From Metaphire vulgaris (Eukaryota; Annelida; Clitellata; Crassiclitellata; Megascolecidae): a DNA stretch of 64,000 nucleotides. The translations under genes were made by a program, and so were the position numbers. Shown piece after piece: positions 54,823 through 64,000 of this stretch (the stretch's first letter is position 1; every line of letters starts with the position of its first letter). Location: contig CM030861.1 of the NCBI GenBank assembly GCA_018105865.1, positions 7,837,884-7,901,883 on the forward strand, in the 5' to 3' direction. The notes under the pieces were generated by a model. It was not told the origin of the DNA, searched no databases, and saw only the letters and a program-made list of their open reading frames with translations.

Positions 54823-54864
<42 letters not shown>
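54538..54864. repeat. Three (TA)n microsatellites
   Basis: Ta runs at 54546-54583, 54641-54690 and 54822-54864. Confidence 0.95.
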
Positions 54865-54870
<6 letters not shown>

Positions 54871-54874
54871 GTGT

Positions 54875-55260
54875 CTTTGCCTCTGTCTCTCTCTCTCTCT
54901 CTGTCTGTCTGTTTCTGTCGGTCTGTTTGTCTGTTTGTCTCTCTCTCTCTCTCTCTGTCTGTCTGTCTTTCTCTCTCTCTCTCTGTCTTAATATATCTTC
55001 ATATATATTTATTATATATCCCTTTCTCTTCTCTTTCTTTCTCTCTCTCTCTCTCTCTCTATATCTCTCTGTCTCTTTACATCCAGTCTGTTTGTTTCAG
55101 TCTTGTCTCTCTCTTTCTTCTTTTCTCTCTGTCTTTCTCCTCTCTCTCTCTCTCTCTCTTCTCTCTTTCTCTTGCTTTCTCTGCATGTCTGCTCTCTCTC
55201 TCTCTCTCTCTCCAAAATTCCTGACTCTTTCTCTTTCTCTTTCTAGTCTCTATCTCTAGA

Positions 55261-55304
<44 letters not shown>
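54875..55304. repeat. (CT)n-rich region
   Basis: Ct and gtct units with interspersed ttct. Long serine/leucine frames are artefacts. Confidence 0.95.
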
Positions 55305-55306
<2 letters not shown>

Positions 55307-55607
55307 TGTTACATCCATTTATCTTAATTTTTGTCTTCCGATTTTCTTCTTTCTTCTCTAATCTCAAACACCTCTTTTCCGTCTAAATAGGACCTGCATG
55401 TGTCTTTCCTCTGACCGTCCAAAATTGTGACTATCGGCTACTAAAAATAGTGGCCTTATCCTAGATCTGGTCGCTGTTTGCTTGTTCAGGTTTTGTTGAG
55501 ACACTTGTTGAGCATTTATCTTCATTTTGCCGCCGATTTTCTTTCTTTCTGACTATTATCTTTTTCACTTAAATAGGACACCTCGTGTCTATAAGAGGTC
55601 GCGGAAT

Positions 55608-55791
55608 CACGGACGTAGCGACGGGGGGTATATCGATATATACCCCCAAAAGCAGTATACTGTATATAATACAGGATATGCGCCATTAATATATATATAT
55701 ATTGCCATATATACTCTAGATATATACGTTATAACAATATATACCACCCAAATTTATAGCCCACCAAATCATATTCCTGGCTACGCCTCTG
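55608..55791 (+). mobile_element. MITE-E copy
   Basis: Starts cacggacgtagcgacggg and ends cctggctacgcctctg. Flanks cgcggaat/gtcggaat (6 of 8). Confidence 0.8.
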
Positions 55792-55812
55792 GTCGGAATC
55801 AGGATTCCAATA

Positions 55813-56040
55813 ATTGGCGTAGCCACGGAGGACAGGGGCCGGACCCCTCTTCTGGATATGATCGGTAATAGGATTTGATCGAAATCGCTGGGAAGCTTTA
55901 CGATGGGGGGATATAGGATGATTGGGACAGAATTTGTGTCAAGAACTCCTTGAAGACGTTTGTTTTGCTTGCAGCCTTTTTATCCGAAAATGTCGTTGTG
56001 CCCCCTCTCCTCTATTCCGTACCCTGGCTACGCCTCCCGT
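55813..56040 (+). mobile_element. MITE-E-like element
   Basis: attggcgtagccacgg to ccctggctacgcctccc. No TSD was resolved. Confidence 0.5.
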
Positions 56041-56072
56041 TCATATATACATCAACAGTAACCTATATCTTC

Positions 56073-56249
56073 CAGGGACTGCTTTACGAAAAATTTATCA
56101 CTGCACTAAACTCAAAAAAATTTGTGGACATCAGCGCAAAAAAACGAGCAAAATAAGGTTGTCCGGAAAATGTATCACTGCACAAAGCACAGAAAATTGT
56201 CATTTTACCACTGCACATTTTGTGTATCACTGCGCGTTAAAACAGGCCT
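56073..56249 (+). mobile_element. MITE-I copy, older
   Basis: Starts CAGGGACTGCTTTACG and ends cgttaaaacaggcct. The interior aligns with 8113-8310 (ttatcactgcactaaactc, aaaattgt, ccactgcacattttg). The TSD is lost. Confidence 0.85.
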
Positions 56250-56358
56250 CGCTATAGGTCTATATTTCAGTTGTTTAGTTACCTATTCTACCGATGTCTT
56301 GCTATTAATCTGGTTATCATTCACTTTTATGATGAAACCAGAACGAAGACAATAACAC

Positions 56359-56551
56359 CAGGGTTATTTCTAGGATTAGCAATTTGGGGGGGGGGTGTGT
56401 TGATAAATTCTGGAGGTCCCCTGCCAAAAAGTCTGACAAGCAAAAAAGGGTCATCGCTTAGCTGAAATGGGGGATGTTGGGGAGGGGGTGTCGGTCTCAA
56501 ATTGGGAGGGGGAGTTATTGGGGGGTTTTATGGGGTGTAAAAATATCCCTC
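56359..56551 (+). mobile_element. MITE-D copy (hAT-type)
   Basis: Starts CAGGGTTATTTCTAGG and ends gtgtaaaaatatccctc. Flanks aataacac/cataacgc (6 of 8). Motif gacaagcaaaaaagggtcat at 56433. Confidence 0.87.
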
Positions 56552-56559
56552 CATAACGC

Positions 56560-57126
56560 ACTGCTGGATAGTGTCTGTGTGCAAATATTCGCATTACGTG
56601 TATCTTACGTTACATTTGTTTGCTTCTCTAGCCTTCCGTTGTCGACCTACGTTCAATTCCTTGGCAGTTACATATGTCCAACGGAACACAGTGGAAATTA
56701 ATATGGTCTTCGTAGCGCTTTAGGTTGATTAGTAAACTATTATCGATGCGCTATATAAATGTACGACTTACGTTTTATATTTTGATTCTTGCTCAGTTCG
56801 ACTGTCGGGTCTACGTACATTGTAAAAGTTCTATCAATTTCCTGCAATTAAAATAATAATTAGGCTTGTACGTTGTAAGTCGCAGGTTGGATGCTCATAA
56901 GTCTGTAGTTTTCCGGCTTTCCCAAGAATCCGACATTTATGTTAATTTATGTACATTGAAAAAGATGTTCTAGAAGTTTTTAGAGAGTCGCAGTGGTAAT
57001 TTCAGTCAAACGTATTAATATAGCGTCGATTCTAATGGTTTCATCGGCTGAGCATGATCGAGAACAATTATTGTGTAATCCACAATGCCGTAAATTTAGA
57101 TGGCGATGAAGTAACTTCCAAACAAG
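56560..57126. other. LINE tail at 56711-56775, otherwise featureless
   Basis: agcgctttaggttgatt and gatgcgctatataaatgta form a LINE-tail signature. The rest is unique. Confidence 0.45.
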
Positions 57127-58315
57127 CGGTTCTCAAACTTTTTAGGATTTCTTGTGTGGTGGTTCCTGAGAAATTTTTGCGATGACTTGCGGACCTTATA
57201 AATTTTGAATTTCAAATTAACTGTAATTAACACATAGGCTACTTGTTTTGCCAATCAATTTTGTTTAATCTGAAAATTGCAAATCTTAGTCATCAAATTT
57301 AAATTAAAACAACAGTGGTTCTCACACAGGGGAACTATTTTAAACCTTGTTATATTATTATATTATAATTGGAATCAGCAATCTCAGAGCAAACATTGTG
57401 TTTTATGTTAGTGGGATATCTTGAGGAAGTAATCCCTTTACGGTCCCTCTGGAACCGCTTGGCGGTCCTCTATGGCACTATTTCCAAAACTGTGGGTCGC
57501 GACCCAAAAGTGGGTCGCAGGACTCAGTCTAGTGGGTCGCGGGGTAGCGCGAAATTAGAGTCTAAAGTGTCATTTTCTAACCAATACCACAATGTCACAG
57601 ACCTTGAAAGCTTTTAAGTAGGCTTAGGTTTTAAGAAATTTATATGGCTGCCATCCTCCATAAACGGCTTTTATTGAAATGATTAGTGTTTTATGCAATT
57701 TTAGCTGACAATAAGTTTGCAGGGTCACGGCATGTTTACAAAGCCGATGAAGTGAATGGCACAGTTCCTAAAAGTTGGGGAAACCCTGTCCTATAGTACG
57801 TTCAAAAATTAACAGTATTTCGAAATAATAACGCTAGGAAAGCGTATTCCTACCATTTTGCTCTGAAACTCAACTAACAATAGAGAATCTCTGTCGAAGA
57901 AAGTTTCTAGTCCACCCGACGGTAAAGCGATTTTGCCAGACTCATAGAATTTTTAAGACGCGTAATAAAGGTGTGTTCCAGGCAAAATTTTAAAAACGAT
58001 AATTTTCAAGAATTTCAACATCTATTTCTCTCCTTTTGTCTTATTTGGCAAAAATATGAATAATTCTACTAATATTTTTGTATATTTTCATTCGAATTGA
58101 ATCAGAGCTTTTGTTTTGCCATCTATTCAAAACTCAGGAGATTCTTTTCAACTAACGTTCGCCAGATGGCCTAATCTTCACATTGCATTTTTTAAAAATA
58201 TTGAGTGCTATGATTAGGGTCGCGACACGTTACAAAGCCGCTGAAGTGGGTCGCGGTTCCAAAATGTTTGAAAAACCCTGCCCTATGGGACTGCGGATCC
58301 CAGTTTGAGAATCAG
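57127..58315. mobile_element. hAT-like element hosting hAT-J
   Basis: The left end is cggttctcaaactttttagg and the right end ccagtttgagaatcagtg. The ends of CAGTGGTTCTCAAACTTT hAT elements look like this. It is split by the hAT-J insertion at 57476. Confidence 0.6.
57476..58280 (-). mobile_element. hAT-J copy
   Basis: Starts cactatttccaaaactgtgg and ends tgtttgaaaaaccctg. Flanks ctctatgg/ccctatgg (7 of 8). Subterminal gggtcgcgaccc palindrome. It has no transposase. The same ccctatgg follows the fragment at 1427, so part of this flank could be element sequence. Confidence 0.7.
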
Positions 58316-58344
58316 TGTTCTACACTTTATCTATTTATCTCTAT

Positions 58345-58370
58345 GCAGTATCTATCTATCTATCTATCTA

Positions 58371-58423
<53 letters not shown>

Positions 58424-58451
58424 ATGTCTGTCTGTCTGTCTATCTATCTAT

Positions 58452-58506
<55 letters not shown>
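58345..58506. repeat. (CTAT)n(CTGT)n(TA)n compound microsatellite
   Basis: Ctat, then ctgt, then a pure ta run of about 50 bp. Confidence 0.95.
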
Positions 58507-58510
<4 letters not shown>

Positions 58511-59460
58511 ATTTAATATCTCGGCTGTGTGTATAGCGATTTCAATGAAATTTATAGGCCATATACCTGGGAATGTCTTTGATGCAATTGCCAAAATTCA
58601 TGCTGATATCTTTAGAGTTTGCTGAAATATGGCCAAAAAACTAAAGAGGCCCACATTTTGAAATTGACATTGGAATATTACGTCATAATAAAGTGATAAA
58701 ACATTTTAAAAAGTTTTTTTTGCCCTGAACGTAAAGGGGGTTTCAGATGATTTGTTGCGGGAGCAGGTGCTCAAAATGCCCATGCACCCTCAGCCTTCAC
58801 ACATGCCGACAAGCGCTTCTTCACTGACAGTATCGACTTCTTGATCTGGTTCTCTGGCAAACTCTCCCAGATATTCTTCAGCACAGTCTTCAACTCCGTG
58901 TCCGTGATGTTCTGTGGCTTTGGCTGATACTTTTGATATCTGTCGAGCATGATTCCCCAGACGTGGAAGTCAAGTGGATTGATATCTGGGATCGAGTTGG
59001 GTGGCCAAGCATCTTTCTTGATGAAATCTGGACAATGTTGCTACAGAAAATCCTGGGTCCTGAGAGCAGAGTGGGCAGGTGTTCCGCCTTGCTGGAATAT
59101 GAAATCTTCTCCAAGCAAATCAAGACAGTCCTGCAGCCAATCATAATGCTGCTGTGTTTATCTGTTGGCCGTAAGTAACCATTGACCTTGTCTGGTGCGA
59201 TGACAACGACGCCATGCTAGACCTTAAAATGCTACAAATTACTATGACGTTATCTTCTGTTTGTCAATTTTAAAATTTGGGTCTCTTTAGTTTTTTGGCC
59301 ATATTTTAGCAAACTCTAAAGCCATCAGCATGAAATTTGGCAATTGCATTAAAAACATTCCCAGGTATATGGCCTATAAATTTCATTGAAATCACTATAC
59401 AAGCAGCCGAGATATTAAATATCATAAAAGGGTGCCTTTTTCGCTTTTACACCCTGTATA
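58507..59460 (-). mobile_element. Tc1/mariner relic with long inverted arms
   Basis: Two arms of about 190 bp are inverted copies: 58508-58700 and 59240-59430 share gatatttaatatctcggctg, aatttataggccatat, acctgggaatg and gccaaaaaactaaag. The right outer end is cacccttttacaccctgtat-like, giving TACAGGGTGTAAAA termini. The left outer 50 bp are replaced by the ta microsatellite. A transposase C-terminus lies between the arms. Confidence 0.85.
58771..59220 (-). pseudogene. Mariner-like transposase C-terminal remnant
   Basis: On the minus strand the frame reads GVVVIAPDKVNGYLRPTD, shifts near 59150, then DWLQDCLDLLGEDFIFQQGG and TPAHSALRTQDFL, an in-frame tag, and QHCPDFIKKDAWPPN. It continues PDINPLDFHVWGIMLDRYQK to KKRLSACVKAEGAWAF and tga at 58771. 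FIFQQxGxPAH and WPPNSxPDxNPLD are the second and third catalytic blocks of Tc1/mariner transposases. The second aspartate is glycine here, so it is inactive. Confidence 0.85.
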
Positions 59461-60870
59461 TAGGCCCTATATCTATATATGTTCGTCTATCTGTTTTTCT
59501 ACCTATCTGCATGTCTGTCTTCTCCCCTCTCTTTTCCCACTCGTATGTTGTTGTCTTTCAGCCGTTGTTTCTCTTTTCTACTGACTTTGCACCCCACCCC
59601 ACCCCCGACCTTCTTCCGTTAGTTTCACACGTGGCGGCAATATTCAGTTGATCGTAAAAGTTTTCGGAAACGTCGTTCGGTTAATAGAAACCGCAAAGTC
59701 ATCGAACGCCTGCGATAAGTCTATGCTCCTCCGACTGTTTCAACCTGTGCAAAAATAATCGTACTATGCGATCGTGCGCTACAGAAACCTGAATTTTGAT
59801 AACGACCGCTGTATAGTATTCGTCTAGGGAACAGTGCTTCTGAGTATTTTACTATACATATATTGGTGCACTGCCGCTATATCAGTGTCTTTATATTACA
59901 TTACTTTAATTAGCGGAAATTTTCGTCAACTGTAGGTCTATAAGAGTGCAGTTCCAAAACTGACAGGCAAAAAACAAGGTCATCATCACCACATTATGAC
60001 ACTTCATGAACAGAAGAAGGGGACAGATGGTCATCGCCGCAAAAATAGTAACCTTCTAATCTTTTTAGGGAGACCCGTCACTGATCTTAGCTGGGGGAGG
60101 GTTAAAAGTTTTTGACATAATTACAGGGGTCACTGAAAGTTGACAGCTGTTGACAAGGGTGAGGGGGTCAAAAATTGCCCAAAAATTGTTGACATAATTA
60201 ATTAACAACCCCTTATTACTATAATAACAGTCAGCTTAGAAGTGTGCTTTTAGCTGCACGCGAATTTAATATCCACGTGTAGTTAAGCTTATATTAAGGC
60301 GGAAGCGATGCACAAACGCCTTAATTTGAACCACGTGAATTTGCGATTGAATATATATTCCACGCATCAAACGCAGTCTCTTCGTCGCCTTGACAAATGA
60401 CCGCAATCTGTACATATGTTGGTTGGTCATGTGCCGTAAAAATCAAACTCTGGGCTTTCGCCAAGCCGAACATTAAAGCTTCTCTGTCTGTCTATTTTCC
60501 CATGGTAGTACTAGTCAGTACCCTGCCCTATGTCGACTGATAGGCCAATCGGCGGCGTTGAAATACTCCGACCAACCGCAACAGAAACCAAATTAATAGG
60601 CAAACATGCTGTTTTCATGTCTCTTTATTTGTGTTCGCGTGTTAATAAAGTTCGCGTTCTGTTTTTCTCTTATGTGTTCGTACGCTGTCGAGTAACTTGG
60701 TCTTGGCAAAAGGAGAAACAGTCCTAAATTATTTATGAATATAGTAATTTGAATGTTGAAAGAGATTCTAATGTATTCGACCATCAAAAGGGCGATCAGC
60801 TTAATGTATTGACTGAAGACAATCTGAAAAAATGGTTGACGACTATTTACTTGTCTAGGAAGTTAACAGA
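59461..60870. other. No recognisable gene
   Basis: A gacaggcaaaaaacaaggtc motif lies at 59963. ggggtcaaaaattgcccaaa near 60165 looks MITE-like. Otherwise unique. Confidence 0.4.
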
Positions 60871-60871
60871 G

Positions 60872-61130
60872 TGACAACAACACTGGACGATAGAAGGTCG
60901 CGGGTTCGATCCCCGCATGAGCCCTAAGGTCGACTAAGCCGCACTCGCTATAGGGCGGTGGTAAAATTAGGAGCAGCGTTCAACTGCGAGGTAAAACGTG
61001 GGTCTGGGGAAAGTAGTGGCAACCTACGCCAGATTAATGACTCATACCACCTACGTCGCTGATTGTCCAGGTCGGAGATAAGCGCCGGTACCCAACGCTC
61101 AGACTCGAGTACGAGACCTACCATCACCCT
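60872..61130 (+). mobile_element. tRNA-like 3' half, probable SINE
   Basis: gcgggttcgatccccgc at 60900-60916 is a perfect T arm (5-bp stem, 7-base loop), followed by an acceptor-like atgagcc. The matching 5' half is absent. The following body (taaggtcgactaagccgc onward) has a SINE-like layout. Confidence 0.45.
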
Positions 61131-61132
61131 AA

Positions 61133-61500
61133 GCCATTGCTTCTCAGACTTTTTCCAGCCACGGCACACTATCAAATAAAACTGCAGTCAACGGCACAGT
61201 GCAGCCAAAATGCACACATTTCATTTTTAAACGATGCATTTGTATAGGCCTAATGAATATGTATAGGCCTAATGTCTAGTACACAGTATAACATTGACTG
61301 TCGTTCTTTATAAGTACATATTTTCTTTGCAATCTGTATCGCTATTTCATGCTTAACCTCATTGGAGATATAATTCAACTTTCAATAATTGACAATTAAT
61401 AGAGCATCATTACTATTTTACTGTTTTCTGACATTTTGCAACGGCACACTTCTACTGTTGCTGCGGCACAGTTGTGTGCCGCGGCACACCGGTTGGGAAG
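61133..61500. mobile_element. hAT-like element with GGCACA arms
   Basis: cattgcttctcagacttttt and the inverse-like ccggttgggaagctacc at the right. The subterminal cacggcacac / gtgtgccgcggcacac is palindromic. No TSD. Confidence 0.5.
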
Positions 61501-61731
61501 CTACCTTAAGCGTTCATTGCCGCCTCCTGATAAAACTTATAGCCAACAGTTTCCCTATCCATTAGCGCAAAGCCAGGAACATTGCAAGAAACGACCTTTG
61601 CAAACTGATAAAGATTCATTAGCCTATGATGCAAAATAATTCCGTCATAATATTATAGGAATCATTATTCTGTTACATTACTCTACATTATGAATTTATG
61701 ACGCAAGAATCATTACGGCATAAGAAACAAT

Positions 61732-61799
61732 ATGACGTAATAATCATAATGACGTAATAATCATGATGACGTAATAATCGTAATGACCTAATAATCATG
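61732..61799. repeat. 17-bp minisatellite, four copies
   Basis: atgacgtaataatcat(a/g) repeated, each with a CREB/ATF-like TGACGTAA (one TGACCTAA). Confidence 0.9.
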
Positions 61800-61815
61800 A
61801 ATCATGACTTTTATC

Positions 61816-61951
61816 CAAGGTTATTTCTAGAATTGTCAATTTGGGGTTTGTCGGTAAATTCTGGGGTCCCCTGCCAAAAATGTGTGACAAGCAAAAAAAA
61901 CTAAAATGGAAGGGGTGTTTGGGAGGTGTTAGGGGTGTAAAAATATATCTG
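61816..61951 (+). mobile_element. MITE-D copy, shortest (hAT-type)
   Basis: Starts caaggttatttctag and ends gtgtaaaaatatatctg. Perfect TSD cttttatc at 61808-61815 and 61952-61959. Confidence 0.92.
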
Positions 61952-61959
61952 CTTTTATC

Positions 61960-62465
61960 GCCTGTTATTTTATTTATTCTGCTCTTTTGAAATGTGGTTT
62001 TTTGGGAGCTAAACTAGCGGTCTCGATTCGCGATCTAAGCACAAGAGACGCTACGCTGTCCATTGAACCCCAAACGACGTATAGAAGTTAGAAGTGCGTA
62101 AAACGGCGAAGACTTGAACACCATCCAGTCTGCGACGCGGCGCTGAACAGTTTACTGGCAACAGGTTGCGGAGCGTATGCAGAACACGCTGAAACGTTTA
62201 ACTTCTGGAACCTTAAAGGCTTTTAAACGCAGCCAATTACTCTGAACTGTGTTCTTCTTTACCATGCACAGATGGCGTTAGTTCCATCGGCACACAGAGT
62301 CAGAAGTCGGCGGTATGGTATATACGCACTGTGCTACTCTCTACACTGTTGGTAAGTTTGCCTCTTCGGGAACAAGCTCAGTGTACACTCCTGCCAAAAA
62401 TACACATTGGTCTTGTGATGATGAAAGCACTCCTATTACCTTGAATTCACCGACAACACTTGAGT
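61960..62465. other. No recognisable gene
   Basis: On the minus strand, tggacagcgtagcgtctct and gcgaatcgagacc (62030-62070) are faint A/B-box-like pieces, too degenerate to call. Confidence 0.35.
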
Positions 62466-62584
62466 TATATACTGTATATATTATAATATATATAAAATAT
62501 ATTATATATATATATAGGGTGGCGCAAAAAACCGGACTAGTCACACTAAGTTTGGCATCTAATATAGTCCGATTTTTTTTGCCA

Positions 62585-62643
<59 letters not shown>

Positions 62644-62690
62644 ATATATATATAGCGATATATATAGCGATATATATATATAGCGACTAT
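62466..62690. repeat. (TA)n microsatellites around a MITE
   Basis: Ta runs at 62470-62514 and 62587-62690, the latter with tagcgatata interruptions. Confidence 0.9.
62513..62590. mobile_element. Mariner-like MITE
   Basis: tatagggtggcgcaaaaaac at the left and gattttttttgccacctata at the right are inverted. About 78 bp, TA-flanked, without coding capacity. Confidence 0.65.
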
Positions 62691-62699
62691 GGGTATTAC

Positions 62700-63795
62700 A
62701 TTTTATGTATAATGTTAAAAGTTGATATCCACAGTGTAGCTAGAATTCCATTTATTACGAAACCTTGAAGTTTCGAATCAAAAGCGTCGTGCGGTCGAGT
62801 GTGTGCTTTGTTTTAAAAGTCTAGGTTGAACTTTTTTGCCCATAACTTGCTGTGTGTGTGTTTGTGGGTGCGTGTTTGTGCGTATGTCTATGTGCCTGCG
62901 TGTGTGTGTGTGATTCGCAGTTGTTTCAAACTGAAATGACATTTTATTTGAGTGTTTTGAGGCGTTTGCGCTCAGGGTTGGGTTACTGGATTCGCGAGGG
63001 TGGGTGGGTGGGGGGATGCCGGTAGCAGATCGAGACCTTTCCTGCCTCCTCATTCTGTCAACGGCGGCTGAGCCCTGGAGTAGCAATAGTCCAGACCTGC
63101 AAAGGAGAAATCTTTATATCGGAATTCTCCAGATGCGCTCCATAAACGGATTGCATCGTTTTTGGACTAAAGTTCCGATATCAAGAAGGGAGGGAGGGAG
63201 AGGAGATGAACGGATGGAGGGAGGAGGGAGGAGGGATGGAACGAGAGAGGATTTAATTTAACCTCGGCCAATTTGAAGGTCAGAACTATAGAAACATTTT
63301 TAGAATGTGGGTGTGGTTAATTGGAATTGTTTTAGAACACCAGAATATGAAGTACGAACTTTAGTTGAAAAATTCAGGTATTTGGACAGTATCATCATCA
63401 TTATTATTATCATCATCGTCGTCGTCGTCATCATCTTCGTCTTCATCTTCTTCTTATGTTTCTGCTGTTTCTGCAATGTTTTGTGACTGTACTGCAAATA
63501 AAACAATTTGCGAACATTCTTAAAATAGGTGTGCTGGGGGTTCTGTCAGCTACTTTTCTACCGAGTTTCATCAAGATTTGTCAACATTTTACAAAGTTGT
63601 AGCCAACATAAAAAGGGTGCGGGATTTATTGGCTCACAGTGTGCTTCCATAACTTTCTGCTAGTCGTATCGTTGTATTCACTATTAGTTCAAGAACGTGT
63701 TACTGCTCTAATGTCCGTCAGCATTATTACTACATGCGTCAACCTTTGGATTCCTCTTACTTGTCTACATTCTTACACTTTCGGTTACATCTGGT
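62700..63795. other. No recognisable gene
   Basis: (TG)n at 62847-62911, (GGA)n at 63186-63240 and (CAT/CGT/CTT)n at 63391-63455. The rest is unique. Confidence 0.5.
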
Positions 63796-63799
63796 TCTC

Positions 63800-64000
63800 C
63801 AGTGGCGTAGCCAAGGGGGCTTGGAGGTAACTCTCTTAATTGACCCGCCAATTTTTTTCTTCATCTAGCTCTGGGCGATGGGTCGCCAAAATCGGGGTTA
63901 AGGTAGAAAAATAAAGAAAAAAGAAGCACAAAAATCAATATAATTGTATAGGCTGTCCGCGCTCATACTGTATATGTATATAATTAACTTAACCATAGGG
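63800..64000 (+). mobile_element. MITE-E-like left end, cut by window edge
   Basis: cagtggcgtagccaaggggg at 63802. No right end within the window. Confidence 0.5.

Noticed and set aside
54778..55367. Overlapping 110-148 codon ORFs
   Set aside because: TA and CT microsatellites only.
62030..62075. Minus-strand tRNA-like SINE
   Set aside because: Boxes too degenerate and no second copy seen.

Overview
This is eukaryotic, non-coding, transposon-dense nuclear DNA, most likely from a marine invertebrate. Long microsatellites, many short non-autonomous DNA transposons, broken non-LTR retrotransposons and very few exon-like segments all point that way. Sequence alone does not fix the phylum. An echinoderm or other invertebrate deuterostome would fit, but that is only a guess.

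One host gene is recognisable. It lies on the minus strand and encodes the N-terminus of a SCYL2-like pseudokinase. The first coding exon is at 19617-19769 and the next at 13515-13675, separated by a 5.9 kb intron full of transposons. Exon junctions, splice signals and phase agree. No later exon was found, so the gene probably runs off the left edge or its exons lie unseen in 1-13500. Possible promoter-like islands lie at 7130-7560, 14300-14560, 20520-20900 and 43490-44670. A weak candidate exon sits at 44476-44591.

The window is built from layered mobile elements. The largest class is hAT-type: terminal inverted repeats beginning CAG/CAT and ending CTG/ATG, with 8-bp target-site duplications (TSDs), about nineteen of them perfect. 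I use local labels: MITE-A (CAGTGGCGGCTCC), B (CAGTGGCGGTTCC), C (CAGTGTTTAATCTAGG), D (CAGGGTTATTTC), E (CAGGGGCGTAGC), F (CATGGGCGCCC), G (CAGAGATGTCC), hAT-H (CAGTGATGTTAA, with transposase remnants), I (CAGGGCCTGTTTTAA), J (CAGGGTTTTCC), and singletons K, L and M. Other DNA elements are a Tc1/mariner relic with long inverted arms (58507-59460), a mariner-like MITE (62513-62590) and a piggyBac-like MITE (53365-53444). Non-LTR fragments occur at 1-1340, 3243-3652, 8373-9063, 25195-25672, 30640-31240, 34534-34850 and 44950-45655, with several shorter 3' ends. Most abut a triplet microsatellite. Two tRNA-derived SINE copies and one tRNA-like half are present.

Layout: 1-13 kb is LINE pieces, microsatellites and MITEs; 13-21 kb is the SCYL2-like locus; 21-43 kb is mostly MITEs in otherwise featureless DNA; 43-45 kb is a GC-rich island; 45-57 kb is LINE ends, MITEs and microsatellites; 57-64 kb is nested hAT elements, the mariner relic and simple repeats. 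The most unusual signals are a 20-bp motif shared by otherwise different MITE families, strong excess of the octamer TAGGCCTA, a MITE pair bracketing a SCYL2-like exon, and a hAT element carrying a 34-bp minisatellite.
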